Assembly: GCA_946406115.1 (NCBI GenBank)
Contig: OX291546.1
Span: 14,315,019 to 14,379,018, forward strand
Direction: 5' to 3'
DNA from: Apoda limacodes
Taxonomy: Eukaryota > Arthropoda > Insecta > Lepidoptera > Limacodidae
Length of the DNA: 64,000 nt
The notes beneath the pieces were generated by a model, which was not told the DNA's origin, searched no databases, and saw only the letters and a list, made by a program, of their open reading frames with translations. The position numbers were made by a program, and so were the translations under genes. Every line of letters starts with the position of its first letter. Within the stretch, counting starts at the first letter, position 1. This document shows, in pieces, positions 1 to 12,281 of the stretch.

Positions 1-257
1 GAGCTCCCTGCCAAGGTTTTCTGAAAGGACTACAGTATGAAGTTCTTCAAGAAAGAAGTTATTAGATTTCTGCCAAGGTTTTCTGCAAGGACTACAGTAT
101 GGAGTTCTTCAAGAAAGAAGTTATTAGATTTCTGAAGGGTCGGCAACGCGCGAGTGATACCCCTGGTGTTGTAAGCGTCCATAGGCTACGGTGACCGCTT
201 ACAATCAGGCGGACGTTAAGCTTGTTTGCCACCTTAGTGGTATCAAAAAAAAAAAAA
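1..257 (+). mobile_element. CR1-like LINE 3' end (5'-truncated) with internal 62-bp duplication
   Basis: Matches the last 200 bp or so of the longer LINE copies at 54930 and 57155: the C-terminal codons, then the conserved tail (GGTGACCGCTTACAATCAGG, GTTTGCCACCTTAGTGGTAT) and a poly(A). The segment starting at position 8 is repeated at position 70, so the coding end is tandemly duplicated with a 62-bp period and a few substitutions. The element runs off the left edge of the window, so its true 5' end is unknown. Non-functional fragment. The clade (CR1 versus a Jockey-group relative) is assigned from the reverse transcriptase of the longer copies and is an inference. Confidence 0.8.
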
Positions 258-400
258 TTTATAACTCATTTACTGCGCCACCTATCGGGTCCAATTTTGA
301 ATCGAAGCCATCTTGAGACCCACTCAAAACCACACAAAAAACATCATCGAAACCGGTGCTGCCGTTAAGAAGGAGTTGAGTGACTCACACACGTACAGAA

Positions 401-460
<60 letters not shown>
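258..460 (+). repeat. Interspersed repeat followed by (TA)n
   Basis: About 140 bp of unique-looking text (TGCGCCACCTATCGGGTCC; GACCCACTCAAAACCACAC) leads into a pure TA dinucleotide run at about 404-456. I recognise this style of sequence as a common lepidopteran interspersed repeat, but cannot name the family. No coding potential. Confidence 0.5.
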
Positions 461-1729
461 AAAGAAGATAGAACCTCATAATCACCAGACTTTTGCAACA
501 AATAAAACATAACTTGTTTCATGTTCGCCTTATAGGCGACATTTATAGCTAGGTTTTTTTAAGTTTCAAACGAAATGTAGAATACGGTTGTGAAAGATAG
601 CTAGAATAGATTGCTTTAATAGAAACTAAACAGGTGGAAGTCACGCACCATGGGGGTACTTAATAGAAATTCCCTAAATATATGAATACAAACATTAAGA
701 AATAATGTTTTTAATGTATAGAAATCAGTCTGAATAATTTTAAGTCTTTTTGCTTTCAAACTTTGAAGATTCGGGGTTGAGGAAGAAAACTTTCTATACA
801 GTTTAGAAGATCAATCAAAACCTACATCACATAAAGTATACAGAACACTATTGTTTTTAAATTAGCACTGTATTTGCTGTAGTAACCATAGTTTCAGATT
901 TCGACCCCCATTTCAGAACTATTTCTTCAATAACTATAAAATTTACTAGTCCAATTTCTTTAACATTTATATTATATTCAAGTTACTCAAATTTCAACAC
1001 AATATACAATTTGTAGTTGCTAAATAAAAATTCTGTAACATACAGACTGAGTGCAAGACACCGAAATCTTACTATAGGGTTCTTTTTAGCACTGTAAAGG
1101 AACCCTTAAATGAAATGTAAATTTAGTATTTAGTATTATGTATAAAATTTATAAAATGTAAATTTAGTATTAGTGAGAATAAATGAATTTAGAGTAAACT
1201 TGCCTTACAAATTAAATAAATAGCAAATCGCAATCTTTGTCGGACATTGGGTACCAGCTAGCTGTTACACAAGCAACACGCGTGAGATGTTTCAATTTCA
1301 ACTTGTTCGGTCGGTCGATAACTGAACGGGTCAAGTCGGAGTTTGACGCATATGTCGAGACTTTTACACCTATGTCAAATACGGACCGGCAATTTCAGTA
1401 ACATCTAAAAAAAATTAACTTTAAGTTTATACCAAAAGTAACAGCCGTGACATACAAACAAACTGATACCCGAATTTCAGAATAAGATTACTTTTCCACC
1501 GCACGGTTATTTCATTCCTATTCTTCTTTTAGACTTTCATTTTTATAGTGCGATAGGACCTGGCTAATAAAAGGGGTAGGTAGGTATAGTCACAGATTAT
1601 ATATAAGTTACTGTACAGTATTCTATCCCAGGTCATTTATTATAATATTTATCTAAAAGTTATTTATGATACAAGTGCGGTGAATAAGTGTCAAATTTAA
1701 ATAATTAATTTGAATAATAATAATAATAA
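461..1729. other. No gene seen; AT-rich DNA
   Basis: AT-rich sequence with many stop codons in all frames and no recognisable motif, RNA gene or long repeat. A short trinucleotide TAA run lies near 1716-1731. Confidence 0.6.
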
Positions 1730-2345
1730 TTTTTTTGCTCGATATTGATATCGGCAACAGGTAGACCAATTAGATACCTTTTTCTGATTTACCTCTTATA
1801 ATTCGTCAGGTATAGGCAATGGGAGTCTTTTATTTTGTCCCTGGTATTTTTTGCCACTTACTATTTTATACCTGGTAAAGCGGCGTATGGGACGGGATGA
1901 AGCTATTACCCGCGGTCCGGCACCACCTTAGGTTCGTGAAAAAAGGCTGTACCCCAACTTTATAGTACATATATATGTATGGGTGTGTGTACAGCCACTG
2001 AATTAACCCTCTTGGGGGTTGTGTTCAAATACTAATTTATTATTGGTCCAGTATAACTCAAGCACATCGCAGCACAATGTCTATTTTTTCGAAAAATGTT
2101 ACTAAATTACAAGACAACAGGTAGACGCTTCGCGCGTCCGGTTATTTAGTTAATTAGGTGCTTCATACGCCTTAACCTTGCGCGTGCGAGGGGTTAAAAT
2201 AGGCACAGAATATTTAGTTATATAGTCACTTTAAAAATCAATAATTAAATTAAAATAAAACAAACGTGATTTTTTTGCCATTTTTATAGACAATGGTACG
2301 GAACCCTTCGTGCGCGAGTCCGACTCGCACTTGGCCGATTTTTAA
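1730..2345 (+). repeat. GGGTTCCG-family repeat copy, interrupted by a 349-bp insertion
   Basis: The left part (TTTTTTTGCTCGATATTGAT) and the right part (GGTACGGAACCCTTCGTGCG, then the GCGAGTCCGACTCGC palindrome and CTTGGCCGATTTTT) are the two halves of a repeat also seen near 4597, 6930, 50186 and 52168. The halves are separated by an insertion at 1766-2114. The family has no open reading frame. Its short outer inverted motif (GGGTTCCGTAC / GTACGGAACCC) suggests a non-autonomous DNA element or SINE-like repeat; the class is uncertain. Confidence 0.65.
1766..2114 (-). mobile_element. 349-bp non-coding insertion with 11-bp target duplication
   Basis: The 11-mer CAACAGGTAGA occurs at 1755-1765 and again at 2115-2125, exactly flanking the insert. 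Removing the insert restores the continuity of the GGGTTCCG-family repeat. An inverted, diverged copy of the same sequence lies at 3847-4179. An 11-bp target duplication fits SINE/LINE-type retrotransposition better than most cut-and-paste transposons. I did not find a clear Pol III promoter in it. Orientation is arbitrary, chosen relative to the copy at 3847. Confidence 0.65.
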
Positions 2346-3846
2346 AAAGTAATATTTATACTAAAGACAAAGCAGTTTTGCAATGAAATGGCGTGCATAC
2401 AATTATTTTTTTTTACGAGGCAAAAGTCTACCCTACGTACAGTCAAATAATATTCAATATATATTTTTGTTTGCCAAAACAATTTGAAATACGTATTTTT
2501 AAATGACATATTCAAGAATTTAATATTAAATTATGTCTTGTGGTGTTTATTATACTACTAACTACTTATAGAGCGCGCATACTTATGAATAGTTGATTTT
2601 TTCAAACATCAAAACCTCCTTGAATCCTACTTTATGGTGTAAATTAAATTAAAAAATGTGAAAAAAACCTATCTTGCTCGCGTGAAATAATGGATTTCAG
2701 TGTGTGGTATTTTATTCAACGCGTGCTCTAAAGAGTATCTTTCCGCATAATTTGCACATAATGAAGAAGACTTTACGAGCAACTGAATTAAAAAATTATT
2801 TACGAGTCATGGGATTTATACAAAGCCACTGTCTCAAGTAAGCCAGATTCGGGAATTTAAAATAAATATGTATTCAAGTATGTCTTACCTCCTGAGACCT
2901 GTACCTAAAAGTACTTGCATACATTTTATTATTTTTTCTCTTATATAATCCAGTAGCCTTCAATTAGTGAAATAACTTTTGAAACCGGTTAAGTGGTTAA
3001 AAGATTATCCCATACGTATTGACAGACAAACAAATTCACACCGGCTCTTTATAGCATCAGTGCAGATTTTTAAAGTGGCCGAATGGGCATTGTTTTTTAT
3101 TACACCGGTTAGCGCTGAAAAAAGTTCTCGTAAACGTTTACAACGTTAGTAAAACTCTTCGAATGCGCACTTAAAAAGATAGCGCTGAAAAATCGGAAAC
3201 TATGCTTGTTTATATCAAGAGTTAGTTTGAAAGCCAGACTTATTTAAGAGTATAAGGAGGTTATTGGGAACAGTCTCGAGTACGCCACACTCAATGATTT
3301 GGAAGTAAAATGTTTGCAAGCACTTACAAGGGTTTGAGAGGTAAGATCTAGGACCTCATTGATAGCAACCTCGAGATATTTGGACTCTGGAATACCCAAT
3401 AATCCCTACTTGCATACATTCTTCGCACGAATTCTAGAGTCTGGCGTATTTGAGACAATTCCCAAAAATCTCCCAGCGCGTAACCTTTTGAAACAATTGC
3501 GTTCATGAAACTCATTAATGTGTGCGTCCCAACTGTTTTTAATTATTATAATACTACCTATGAGGTAGGGTTTTGACGATACCACGCAGAATCTTTATTA
3601 CTCTTACAGTTTTCTTGCCAATTTGTCGTAAAATAAAATAACATTAAATAAAAAACATTCAACCGAATTGAAAACCTCCCCCTTTTTTTTTGAAGTCGGT
3701 TAAAAAATAGAAATGAATGCGCTATATTAAAAACACTCAATCTAAATAGAATAAGGGAAAGCAAAAAAAAATACGCCAGTATCGTGAAAGGTATTTTATT
3801 CACGGGCCATACGGGCCAAAAAAATTTAACAACTTAGCTACAATTT
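2346..3846. other. No gene seen; AT-rich DNA between inverted repeat copies
   Basis: Mostly low-complexity AT-rich sequence lying between the two inverted copies of the 349-bp repeat. Short reading frames here are not supported by any recognisable protein similarity. A piece near 3240-3470 has moderately higher GC but no motif. Confidence 0.5.
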
Positions 3847-4179
3847 ACATTTTTCAATAAAAATAGACATTGTGCTGCGATGTGCTTGGGTTTTAATGGA
3901 CCTATAATAAATTAGTATTTGAACACAATCCCCAAGAGGGATAATTCAGTGGCTGGACACACACCCATTCATATGTATGTACTATAATGTTGGGGTACTT
4001 TTTTCACGAACCTAAGGTGGTGCCGGATCGCGGGTAATAGCTTCATCCCGTCCCATACGCCGCTTTACCAGGTATAAAATAGTAAGTGGCAAAAAATACC
4101 AGGGACAAAATAAAATATTCCCATTGCCTATACCTGATGAACTATAAGAGGTAAATCAGAAAAAGGTATCTAATTGGTC
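3847..4179 (+). mobile_element. Inverted second copy of the 349-bp repeat
   Basis: Reverse complement of 1766-2100 with scattered differences: for example GTGCTGCGATGTGCTTG, GGTGGTGCCGG and AAGGTATCTAATTGG all match in order. The two copies face each other across about 1.75 kb. I see no obvious target duplication around this copy, so it may be older or rearranged. Together the copies could fold into a large cruciform or hairpin, but a chance opposite orientation of two insertions is the simpler reading. Confidence 0.6.
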
Positions 4180-4596
4180 TCATAGTCTTGTATCTACATC
4201 CAGTGAAATCCAATATCTCGTAGCAATAAACATAGAGGCAGTATTGTAACGCGTAGTTGATTCGCATTTGGGAACATCTAGAGTGTGTTTTCACGGCCCG
4301 TCAAGCTCGGAGAAGAGGGAACAATCATGGCTATCTTCAGACATATTTCAACGCTTTTAATTGGATGATAGTTTGAAACGTCAAGTACTACATTTTATAC
4401 GTTGACTAGTTCATGAACTCAGTTTTATGCGCCTAGATTTTGTAATATGCCCAAATATTATTATTGTCATAGACTGAAACAAAACTTCTATCATTCTTGA
4501 AGTTTTCCATTGGTGCACGCACGAACTAACTGCGCGTTTTCACACATTTTCAAAACCTTTACTTTCTTTTGATTGCAGATATTAAATATGTGTTTT

Positions 4597-4900
4597 TAGG
4601 GTTCCGTACCTGAAATGTAATTAGGAACCCTATTACTAAGGCTTCGCTGTCCGTCCGTCCGTCCGTCCGTCCGTGCGTCTGTCACCAGGCTGTATATCAT
4701 GAACCGTTATAGTTAGACAGTTGAAATTTTTACAGAAGATGTATTTCTGTTGCCGCTATAACGACAAATACTAAAAAACAGAAAAAAAAATATTTAAGAG
4801 GGCTCCCATACAACATACGTGATTTTTTGCTCGTTATTGTAGATAATGTGGTACGGAACCCTTCGTGCGCGAGTCCGACTCGCACTTGGCCGATTTTTTT
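4597..4900 (+). repeat. GGGTTCCG-family repeat, near-complete copy
   Basis: Starts with TTAGGGTTCCGTACC and ends with GCGAGTCCGACTCGC and CTTGGCCGATTTTTTT. It contains a (GTCC)n microsatellite at about 4648-4676, followed by the conserved ATCATGAACCGTTATAGTTAG block. No open reading frame. The 15-nt palindrome can form a 7-bp stem with a single-base loop. Confidence 0.7.
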
Positions 4901-6924
4901 AATGTTATACCAATTGTGTTATATTGCCTTAAATTTATAGATTTGAAATGAAAACAATATATTTCATTAGTAATTTAACTGGTCAACAAAAGAAACGTTT
5001 TTTGATTAGGTGCTCCTGTGGTTGACAAGTTGGTTACCGACTAGCTCGCTGAAGTACTAATTTTTTTGCATTTTCTTATCTGTTTCATGTATATGATATG
5101 ATTTGTAACTCAAAAATTTTTATGGAGTAAATCGCGTAGTTTCCATTAGTTGACCAGTGGTTTGACATTGGTACTGCATACATAATATAAGCTCCTATGA
5201 TTGACCAAGCTTTCTATGAGTTTTTTTTTGCTAATTTTAGATTCAATATGCCAAAAACAAAGGAATTCTTGTGGTACAGTGAAGACGATATTTATGAAGC
5301 GCTTAGAAAATACAGTCGAAAAACAAATTTTTGGATTCCTTTCATTGGCAGTTTTTACTTTTGAGTCATTCCGTGATATTTAGAAAGAGAAAAGAAGTCA
5401 GAAATTTTATTAATGCTTGATATTTGATATTAATAACACTTAAACAAAACACGTAGATAGGTTGCTCAAAAAGTATAGTTAATTTATTATTTGTAATTTT
5501 TATATGTTTTGAAATATGCCATTTAGATTTAAGAATTTCCATTGTGATTTTTTTGAGACTGTTATATAAATAGTAATTTACTTTTTGGTCTCAATTAGCC
5601 CTAAGAACAAACCTTAATAAAGTTGATTATAAAAACATCTTATTTTATGGTACGTATGTTTTTATTTCACTTCGTTTTTAAATGATCAACCTTTGATACA
5701 AATCCTGTCAACAACTGGGGCCTGCTGGTCAAAATAGGGTACATACCATTTATACTCGTATACCGATTTTGTTCAATAATAAAAAAAAACATAAGGAGTT
5801 AAGTGTTTTTTTTTAATTGTGACTTTCCACTAGATAACGCACAATATAAAAATAAACTTCTGATAAATATCGCAATTACGTTATATAACAAGATTTTGAA
5901 GTTATTTTTTTCCTTAAACTGTTTGAGAGGTGGTACTGGACCATACATTTAATTATGCTTTAAACATTGGCACCTATGAGCAGTACAATTAAGTTTAAAA
6001 TTATTTGACAAAATATTTAAATAAATTGGGTTATTAGCAAAGGCAACTTTAAATCAATTCCGTATTTCATAATGTATGTGTAGTAATAGGTGCGTTTTGT
6101 TGACTGCGTTCAATGTCATAATCCTGCCAAGTTAAAAAGTCATAAATTCTGTATAACACAGTACAAATCTTGGTTCATTCTCTTTGGTAGGATTACCGCA
6201 TTATGTACATTATTTCGGTCAACAAAACGCCACTGATTTTATAATATTATCAAAAAAAGGAGGACGAAAAGGGACGGTTCTTCAAAAAAATAAACTTATA
6301 TAGTAATGTCACAGGTGATAAAATTGTTAATCGACAATATAAATTTTCTTAGAAAAAACTAGTATTCAGCGATCAGTGTGTAAATTTAACTTAGACACCA
6401 CTCTACATTGGAATATGAAAGTAATGTAGTAACAAATTGCAGAATTTGAAATAGCAGAGCGCGTTAAAACAGACATTCAGTGGAGTATGCAAATGTTAGC
6501 GCAGTGCGGATCTACGAGCGGCGACGCAGCGCAAACTTTTAACTTTAATTGGTGTCCTGAAGTACACATCAAATTTGACCTAATAAACAAATTCAAGGAA
6601 AATTATGCGCTCCTACTAAATCTTGTAAACACTTAGTACTTCACAGAAGCAAGAAATATATTACAATGCACTGCACATATACACAGAATTAATCTTTTTT
6701 TTAGACTCTTCGTCTGAAACTCCCTAAAGGCGACTTCGAAAAAAACATATCATATAGCCCTTTTTTTTTGCTAAACCAGCAATATAAACAAATATTTTAT
6801 TTTAGCAACTAGATAGTTAAATTATTTGACTTCAAGCCAGGACTTGCAAACCTACGATTTAACAAATAGGTATATTATCCACGCGCGTTCAGTATGGGAT
6901 GGACCTTGTCGAATGTAATTAAAA
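4901..6924. other. No gene seen; AT-rich, with a short inverted repeat at 6092-6230
   Basis: Apart from a 13-bp perfect inverted repeat GCGTTTTGTTGAC (6092-6104) and its complement (6218-6230), nothing recognisable is present. Related text (GGTCAACAAAA) also occurs near 4981, so decayed transposon ends are possible. Flanking bases also match imperfectly between the arms, which suggests an old, roughly 150-bp inverted-repeat element. The short frame at 5201-5383 is AT-rich and unsupported. Confidence 0.45.
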
Positions 6925-7320
6925 AAAAACACGAAGGGTTCCGTACCATTATCTATAAAAACGGCAAAAAAAAACACGTTTGTTGTAGGGAGGCCCCCGT
7001 AAATATTAGTTTTATTTTATTTTAATTTAATTATTTATTTTCAAAGTGACTATATAACTAAATATTCTGTGAATATTTTAAGCGTCTGCCTGTTGCCGTT
7101 ATCAATATCTAGCAAAAACGAGCAAAAAAATCACGTTCGTTGTAGGGGAGCCCCCTTAAATATTTATTTTATTCTGTTTTTTAGTATTTGTTGTTATAGC
7201 TGCAACAGAAATACATCTTCTGCGGAAATTTCAACTGTCTAACTATCACGGTTCATGAGATGACAGCGGAGTCTTTCGAATAGGGTTCCGCTAATTACAC
7301 TTTGGGTACGGAACCCTAAA
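6925..7320 (-). repeat. GGGTTCCG-family repeat, minus-strand copy
   Basis: The boundary motifs appear in reverse: ACGAAGGGTTCCGTACCATT at the left and GGTACGGAACCCTAAAAATG at the right. Internally the block with CACGTTTGTTGTAGGGAGGC occurs twice in diverged form, so the family has its own internal duplication. The palindrome-bearing outer end is missing. Non-coding. Confidence 0.65.
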
Positions 7321-9019
7321 AATGACACTTCTAGAGCGAAATAGGATTATCAAAGAAGATCTGAATGTTTTACATTTACTTATACAATCACTGTTTTTAG
7401 GCTTAGGGGTTACAAAAATACACATATTTTTTTTGCAATTATTATAAGTATGGCGGGTGGTCCGCACATGCCTCAGTTCCAAAAGGTCGCATCCCACTCT
7501 AAAGGCGTGAGGATTGTATACAAAATGATATTTAAGATCGTTTGCTTAGGAACTACACGGGTCTTAAGGATTTGACTGCAATGATAATAGTTTGTGCTTT
7601 CCTAATTTCCCAAAACACGAGTTATTTAAAGGAATAAGTATTCAGTGATTCCCAAAATGCGACTAGTTGGTTTTTTAAATGCTTCAATAATCAAATATTG
7701 GTCATATACAATTTAAGGGAAACGGGTTCTATATAACAATGTTATATCAAATCTATTAAAAAAATTGTGTTAAAATGTTAAAAAGCCGAAATGTTTTTTC
7801 GGCGCCCCCTTTTTAACACCCTAACCGTAACCAGAACAAACGAAAAAACGTGAAAGTATTCTAAGGCCGGCTTTCTTCCCTTGCGCCCACTTTTAGTTAC
7901 TCTGACCTTTTTTTGCACACTCTTCATTAAATAAAGTTCACACGGCCAGGTGTCAGGTTGACCCAGCCGAGTAGTACTAACTGATTTTAGTTTAATTAGA
8001 CTTACGCGTATATATTGTTTAATTTATTTTTATCACACCTATTCAAAAAGAGCCGGATGGATCCTAGTAAACAGGGATTAAAGTTGCACTTTAACCCCTA
8101 GGGACGCAAAGCAATTTTAATTTGGAATGTGGATATTGTTAGTAAATGTTTCATTCACCCAAGAGTTCGATCAAGAACATTGTATGAACAAGTAATTAGC
8201 TATATAATAAAACTAGCAGGCCGCACACGGACCAAATAAAAATAAAGTAAGTAAAAAAGTAAAAAGTAGGGACTAAAATCTGATTTATTTCAGAAAAAGT
8301 TTACATCACAATGCTTATTCTAATTAATATTGTAAACCCAATAGTAAGATTGTTATCTATTGTCTGTTTGCACTACTACGTCATAGAAGTTGTAATTAAT
8401 ATTAGAGCGGTCACAAAATTAGTAAATGCCAGAGTAACAATGATTAATGATCTTTAATAGAAATCTAGATTATTTACTGTCTTAGTCACGGTGTCTAGGT
8501 AGGTAGGTATGTCTGGCTATTCCGAAATCCACACAACTGACATAAATGCGTATACACAGTATAGGTACCCCGTAAAAACGTTCTTTTGATATTCAACAGT
8601 AATTACGCAAAAGAATAGAGTTTTTGCTGTCAAAGGAAATAAAAAATCAAAGAGGTAGTCAAACATCAAAGACGCCCAAGCATAAAAGTTAAAGGCACTT
8701 AATCTTTTATTCTCTTGTGAACTTAATTAACGAAAAGGAAGTAATAAGATGGTATTGGATCCTGAAGTTTTAAGTTATATTACTTAAGTTTTACCATAAG
8801 AAGTATGAATAACAATACGCAGATCATTTTTGTCGTCTTACATTTTATCTGTAGATAGTATTAGGTATACATAGTCTATGTCTGTAGTATACATTTGCCG
8901 AAAAGTTGTAATTACATTACCAAAAATCCTAGTTGGCACATTTGTGACTTTATTTCTCCAGGTAAACGTTGTTTAATTACCTACCATAGAAAAAGAAAAA
9001 GGATTCCAGACAAAATCAA
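7321..9019. other. No gene seen
   Basis: AT-rich sequence without recognisable coding or RNA features. Short frames such as 7291-7497 overlap the neighbouring repeat and are not credible genes. Confidence 0.55.
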
Positions 9020-9084
9020 GGCCCCTAGGGCACGGTGACCGCTTACCATCAGGCGGACCGTGTGCTTGTTTGCCACCTTACTGG

Positions 9085-9117
<33 letters not shown>
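9020..9117 (+). mobile_element. CR1-like LINE 3' tail with poly(A)
   Basis: About 65 bp of the conserved LINE 3' untranslated end (GGTGACCGCTTACCATCAGG, TGTTTGCCACCTTACTGG), followed by a run of about 28 A. Severely 5'-truncated insertion of the same family as at 57155. Confidence 0.75.
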
Positions 9118-9118
<1 letters not shown>

Positions 9119-9193
9119 GTAATTATGACATTGATTCTTATTTTTTTTATTAATTAGAAAACAAACAGTCGTATCATAGCAAGAGTTACTACT

Positions 9194-9660
9194 CCAGTCA
9201 TTATAGTAAGTTCACCTCGGAATTTGAGATACCTTGCTGTAACTCTGTAAATACTGGTATATAGACACCCTAAAAGTAGTCTCAAAACCTACATATGGTA
9301 GGGTGTAGGCACCGGTTGACCTGAAGTGATGCTGTTACCGCGCGCTCTCCGCCCTCTATCTCGAAAACGGTTCACTGTATAAAAAAAATTTTTAAACAAA
9401 ATTTGTAGAGAATTTTGTATTCTACAATATTGATAATAAATACAAATACCAAAAAACCCAAAGGAAATGAGATATTTACAAAAAAAGCGCAATAAACCGA
9501 TTTTTGTGACCTTTGACCTTGAAATTTAATAGTTGCGTATACCCTACCATATGTAGGTTTTGAGACTACTTTTAGGGTGTCAATATACAAGTATTTACAG
9601 ACTTACAGCTGGGTATCTCGAATTCCGAGATTCTTACCTAATTTAAGCTTAAATGACTGG
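9194..9660. mobile_element. MITE with about 100-bp terminal inverted repeats
   Basis: The left end CCAGTCATT and right end AATGACTGG are inverted. The inversion continues inward, imperfectly, through CGGAATTTGAGATACC / GGTATCTCGAATTCCG, and then nearly perfectly through ACACCCTAAAAGTAGTCTC and CTACATATGGTAGGGT (9266-9305 against 9540-9582). ACT flanks both ends (9191-9193, 9661-9663), a possible 3-bp target duplication as in PIF/Harbinger-type elements. No transposase, hence non-autonomous. Superfamily is an inference from target duplication length only. Confidence 0.7.
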
Positions 9661-11859
9661 ACTATACATGTGTTTTTATAAATAAGACCTATAGTTTCCT
9701 TATTTTTAAATTTAAATATATTTTTAACGGGCAGCAAATCAATCAGAATTAAAAATAAAATTATTTAATAACAGATAAGAAATTTAAACTAAGCAAGTGC
9801 GAGGTGAAAGTACTTCTGTTACAAGAGTTCTGTACTGAAAAAATCGTTGAATAATTTTAATATTTTTTCTTCTGTTTTCTTTTTTTTATAATGGAATAAG
9901 AATTCGTATGTCACATTTTTTACCCTTTACGCCAAAAGAAAAGAACTACAGACAGAATCACTGTAAATTATTTTTAATTATGAATTTTATTTTTGCAACT
10001 AAAATCACTTTTTGTAGCGACCCGACAAATGCATGTATATATATATATATATATATATGTATATAATATATATATATATATAATGTATCGAGTTTGGTAT
10101 CAAATAAAAGGTTTTCATTTCGAAAATGTATAATTTGTATATCAAAAATGTATAATGTAGCAGTCTATGTATGTTTGTTAGCATATTATTATGTTCCCAA
10201 ATGAGGTGTTGTTGGCTTCATCTTAGTAGTCCGTGTGTCATAGTGCTACGTGACTTCTCATAAAATCAAATATGACACGAAAAGGAATAGATAAAAAAAA
10301 CGCGTAAACAAGTTGTGTAAACTGCGTCGTGTTTGGTATCGAATGGAAGGTCTCGATGAGCAAAGACATTCCAAATATATATTTTTCATCGCCCTCACTC
10401 ATAAACAGTGTCATTACGTGCAAGAACCTAATTACTCCCGCGAGCTCTTTCTTTGTAAATTTTACTTTTCTAAAAGCAAAGCGCGCGTTCACGGATCCCA
10501 CGTGCGGTAATAACGCACCTATTCTATCAAGTATGTAAACATAGACATAGATATGTCTATGTCATGTATAAAGCTGTCTATTCAAAATATGAACTACGCG
10601 CACACTACTAGCGGAAATTACAAGTTTTAAGTTCAGCTAAAACTTTTTAATTTATAATTGGGCTTCTGTTTTCAGTAGTGGTACAGAACGCTCAGTGATA
10701 GACTCCGTTTCGCCCTTGGCCGTTTTCTTTTGTAAATACATACATATTGTACATGGAAAACCCTGAGACTCCAGGCAAACACAAATATAAACACATGTCT
10801 GTTTGTCCTGTGCGTGGATCGATTTTTGGATAGAAGTCACTAACAAATTCACAGAGCATCCAAATAAAACAAGCTATTGGAAATTTTCAAATAATACAAT
10901 CCGTTCCTTTTTTTATTATATAGTGATTAGACGTCTATATATATATTTAGCGTACTTAAACATTTAATTAAGCTAAGTTAAAGGATTGAACAAATGGTCA
11001 AGAACGACCCAGACTCGCGCACCGCAGATTCCTTACGTAATAGTCTTACTTTATTTATTTTATAAATTACCTATTTTGAGCACTTGACTTTTTTCCTAGA
11101 AAATAAAAGTAAATAATATTCTCATCAGTTTTAACTATTGCAGGTTTGTTAGTCGCACAGACACGAGTTGGAAGACATTTTTATCCATAACTTAAGAACT
11201 ATGTATAGCATAAAATAAAAATGTTTTGAAATGCACAATCAAAATCATCTCATATTGATATAATTGACCCTACGTAAATATTTCCATTTTTTTTTTACCT
11301 TTGAAAGATGCGGGCAAGCAGATTCTACAACTATACCAAATTGTTGAGACATACAGACAGACACCGAAGTGTCGCCATAAGGATTGCTTTATAACATTTA
11401 CCGTAATGAAGTTATAATTCAATCCAAAATCAAGTTAAAAGATCTTAATCTCAACCACTTAGTTCCACATAAAGCCATTCCTTGTTGTAGAGCAGTGAAG
11501 CCATTTCACATACTCGTCTAAGTTTATAATTAAATGAATAAATTACAGAGCAACGCTGTGCTGCCATTTCCATATAAATAAATGCTAGTTAATTGTATAT
11601 ATACAACTAAATATTTTAATGAGTATGCAAATCCAACCCCAACCCTTTGCGTGGCATAAAGACAATAAATTTAGTTCTTTTTCTTAATATTAGCTACCAT
11701 TATTAGTCCATTATTTATTAAGGTAAGGGATGATTTTAAGCAATGATGAAATACTATCCAAGAAGACAACTAGACACATGCGTGATATTGAATAAATAAT
11801 TCTCAAACTGAAAATTGGTAATATCTTAAAATGTATAATAAAAGGCGCTAGTAATTATA
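9661..11859. other. No gene seen; contains (TA)n at 10033-10083
   Basis: AT-rich DNA with an interrupted TA microsatellite. Around 10090 and 10325 two pieces carry the motif GTTTGGTATC(A/G)AATG/A, which recurs in a diverged form and may be an old repeat. Overlapping short frames at 10238-10538 on both strands show no recognisable protein. Confidence 0.5.
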
Positions 11860-11864
11860 GATTA

Positions 11865-11965
11865 TTACCCTTGGTGTTGCAAGCGTCCATAGGCCACGGT
11901 GACCGCTTACAATCAGGCGGACCGTAAGCTTGTTTGCCACCTTGGTCGTATAAAAAAATAATTGA
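11865..11965 (+). mobile_element. CR1-like LINE 3' tail
   Basis: Carries GCAAGCGTCCATAGGCCACG, GGTGACCGCTTACAATCAGG and TTGTTTGCCACCTTGG, followed by a short A-rich end. This is the last 80-100 bp of the LINE family seen at positions 1, 9020 and 57155, truncated and diverged. Confidence 0.75.
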
Positions 11966-12281
11966 AAAATTTAGATAAATATGAAAGCTAAATATAATAA
12001 ACATACAAAAGTAGGGTAAAAGCCCTGTATCTGTCAGAACGTAGTGGGTAGAAACCTGAAATTTTCAACTTCCTAAATGTTTGTAAGTTATATCGATGTA
12101 TCGATCCCACCGTACACGAGTCCGACTCGCACTTTTTAAAGATGTATCCAACGACTGTTTTATTTGTTAACAGATCTTCCTTTTCCAGAAGAACCAAATA
12201 CCTCTTAATTATTAATGTACAGGTATTATAATGTAAGATTAGACTATTTTCTCTGCAAAGAAGGATGTACCTTTAAATGTT

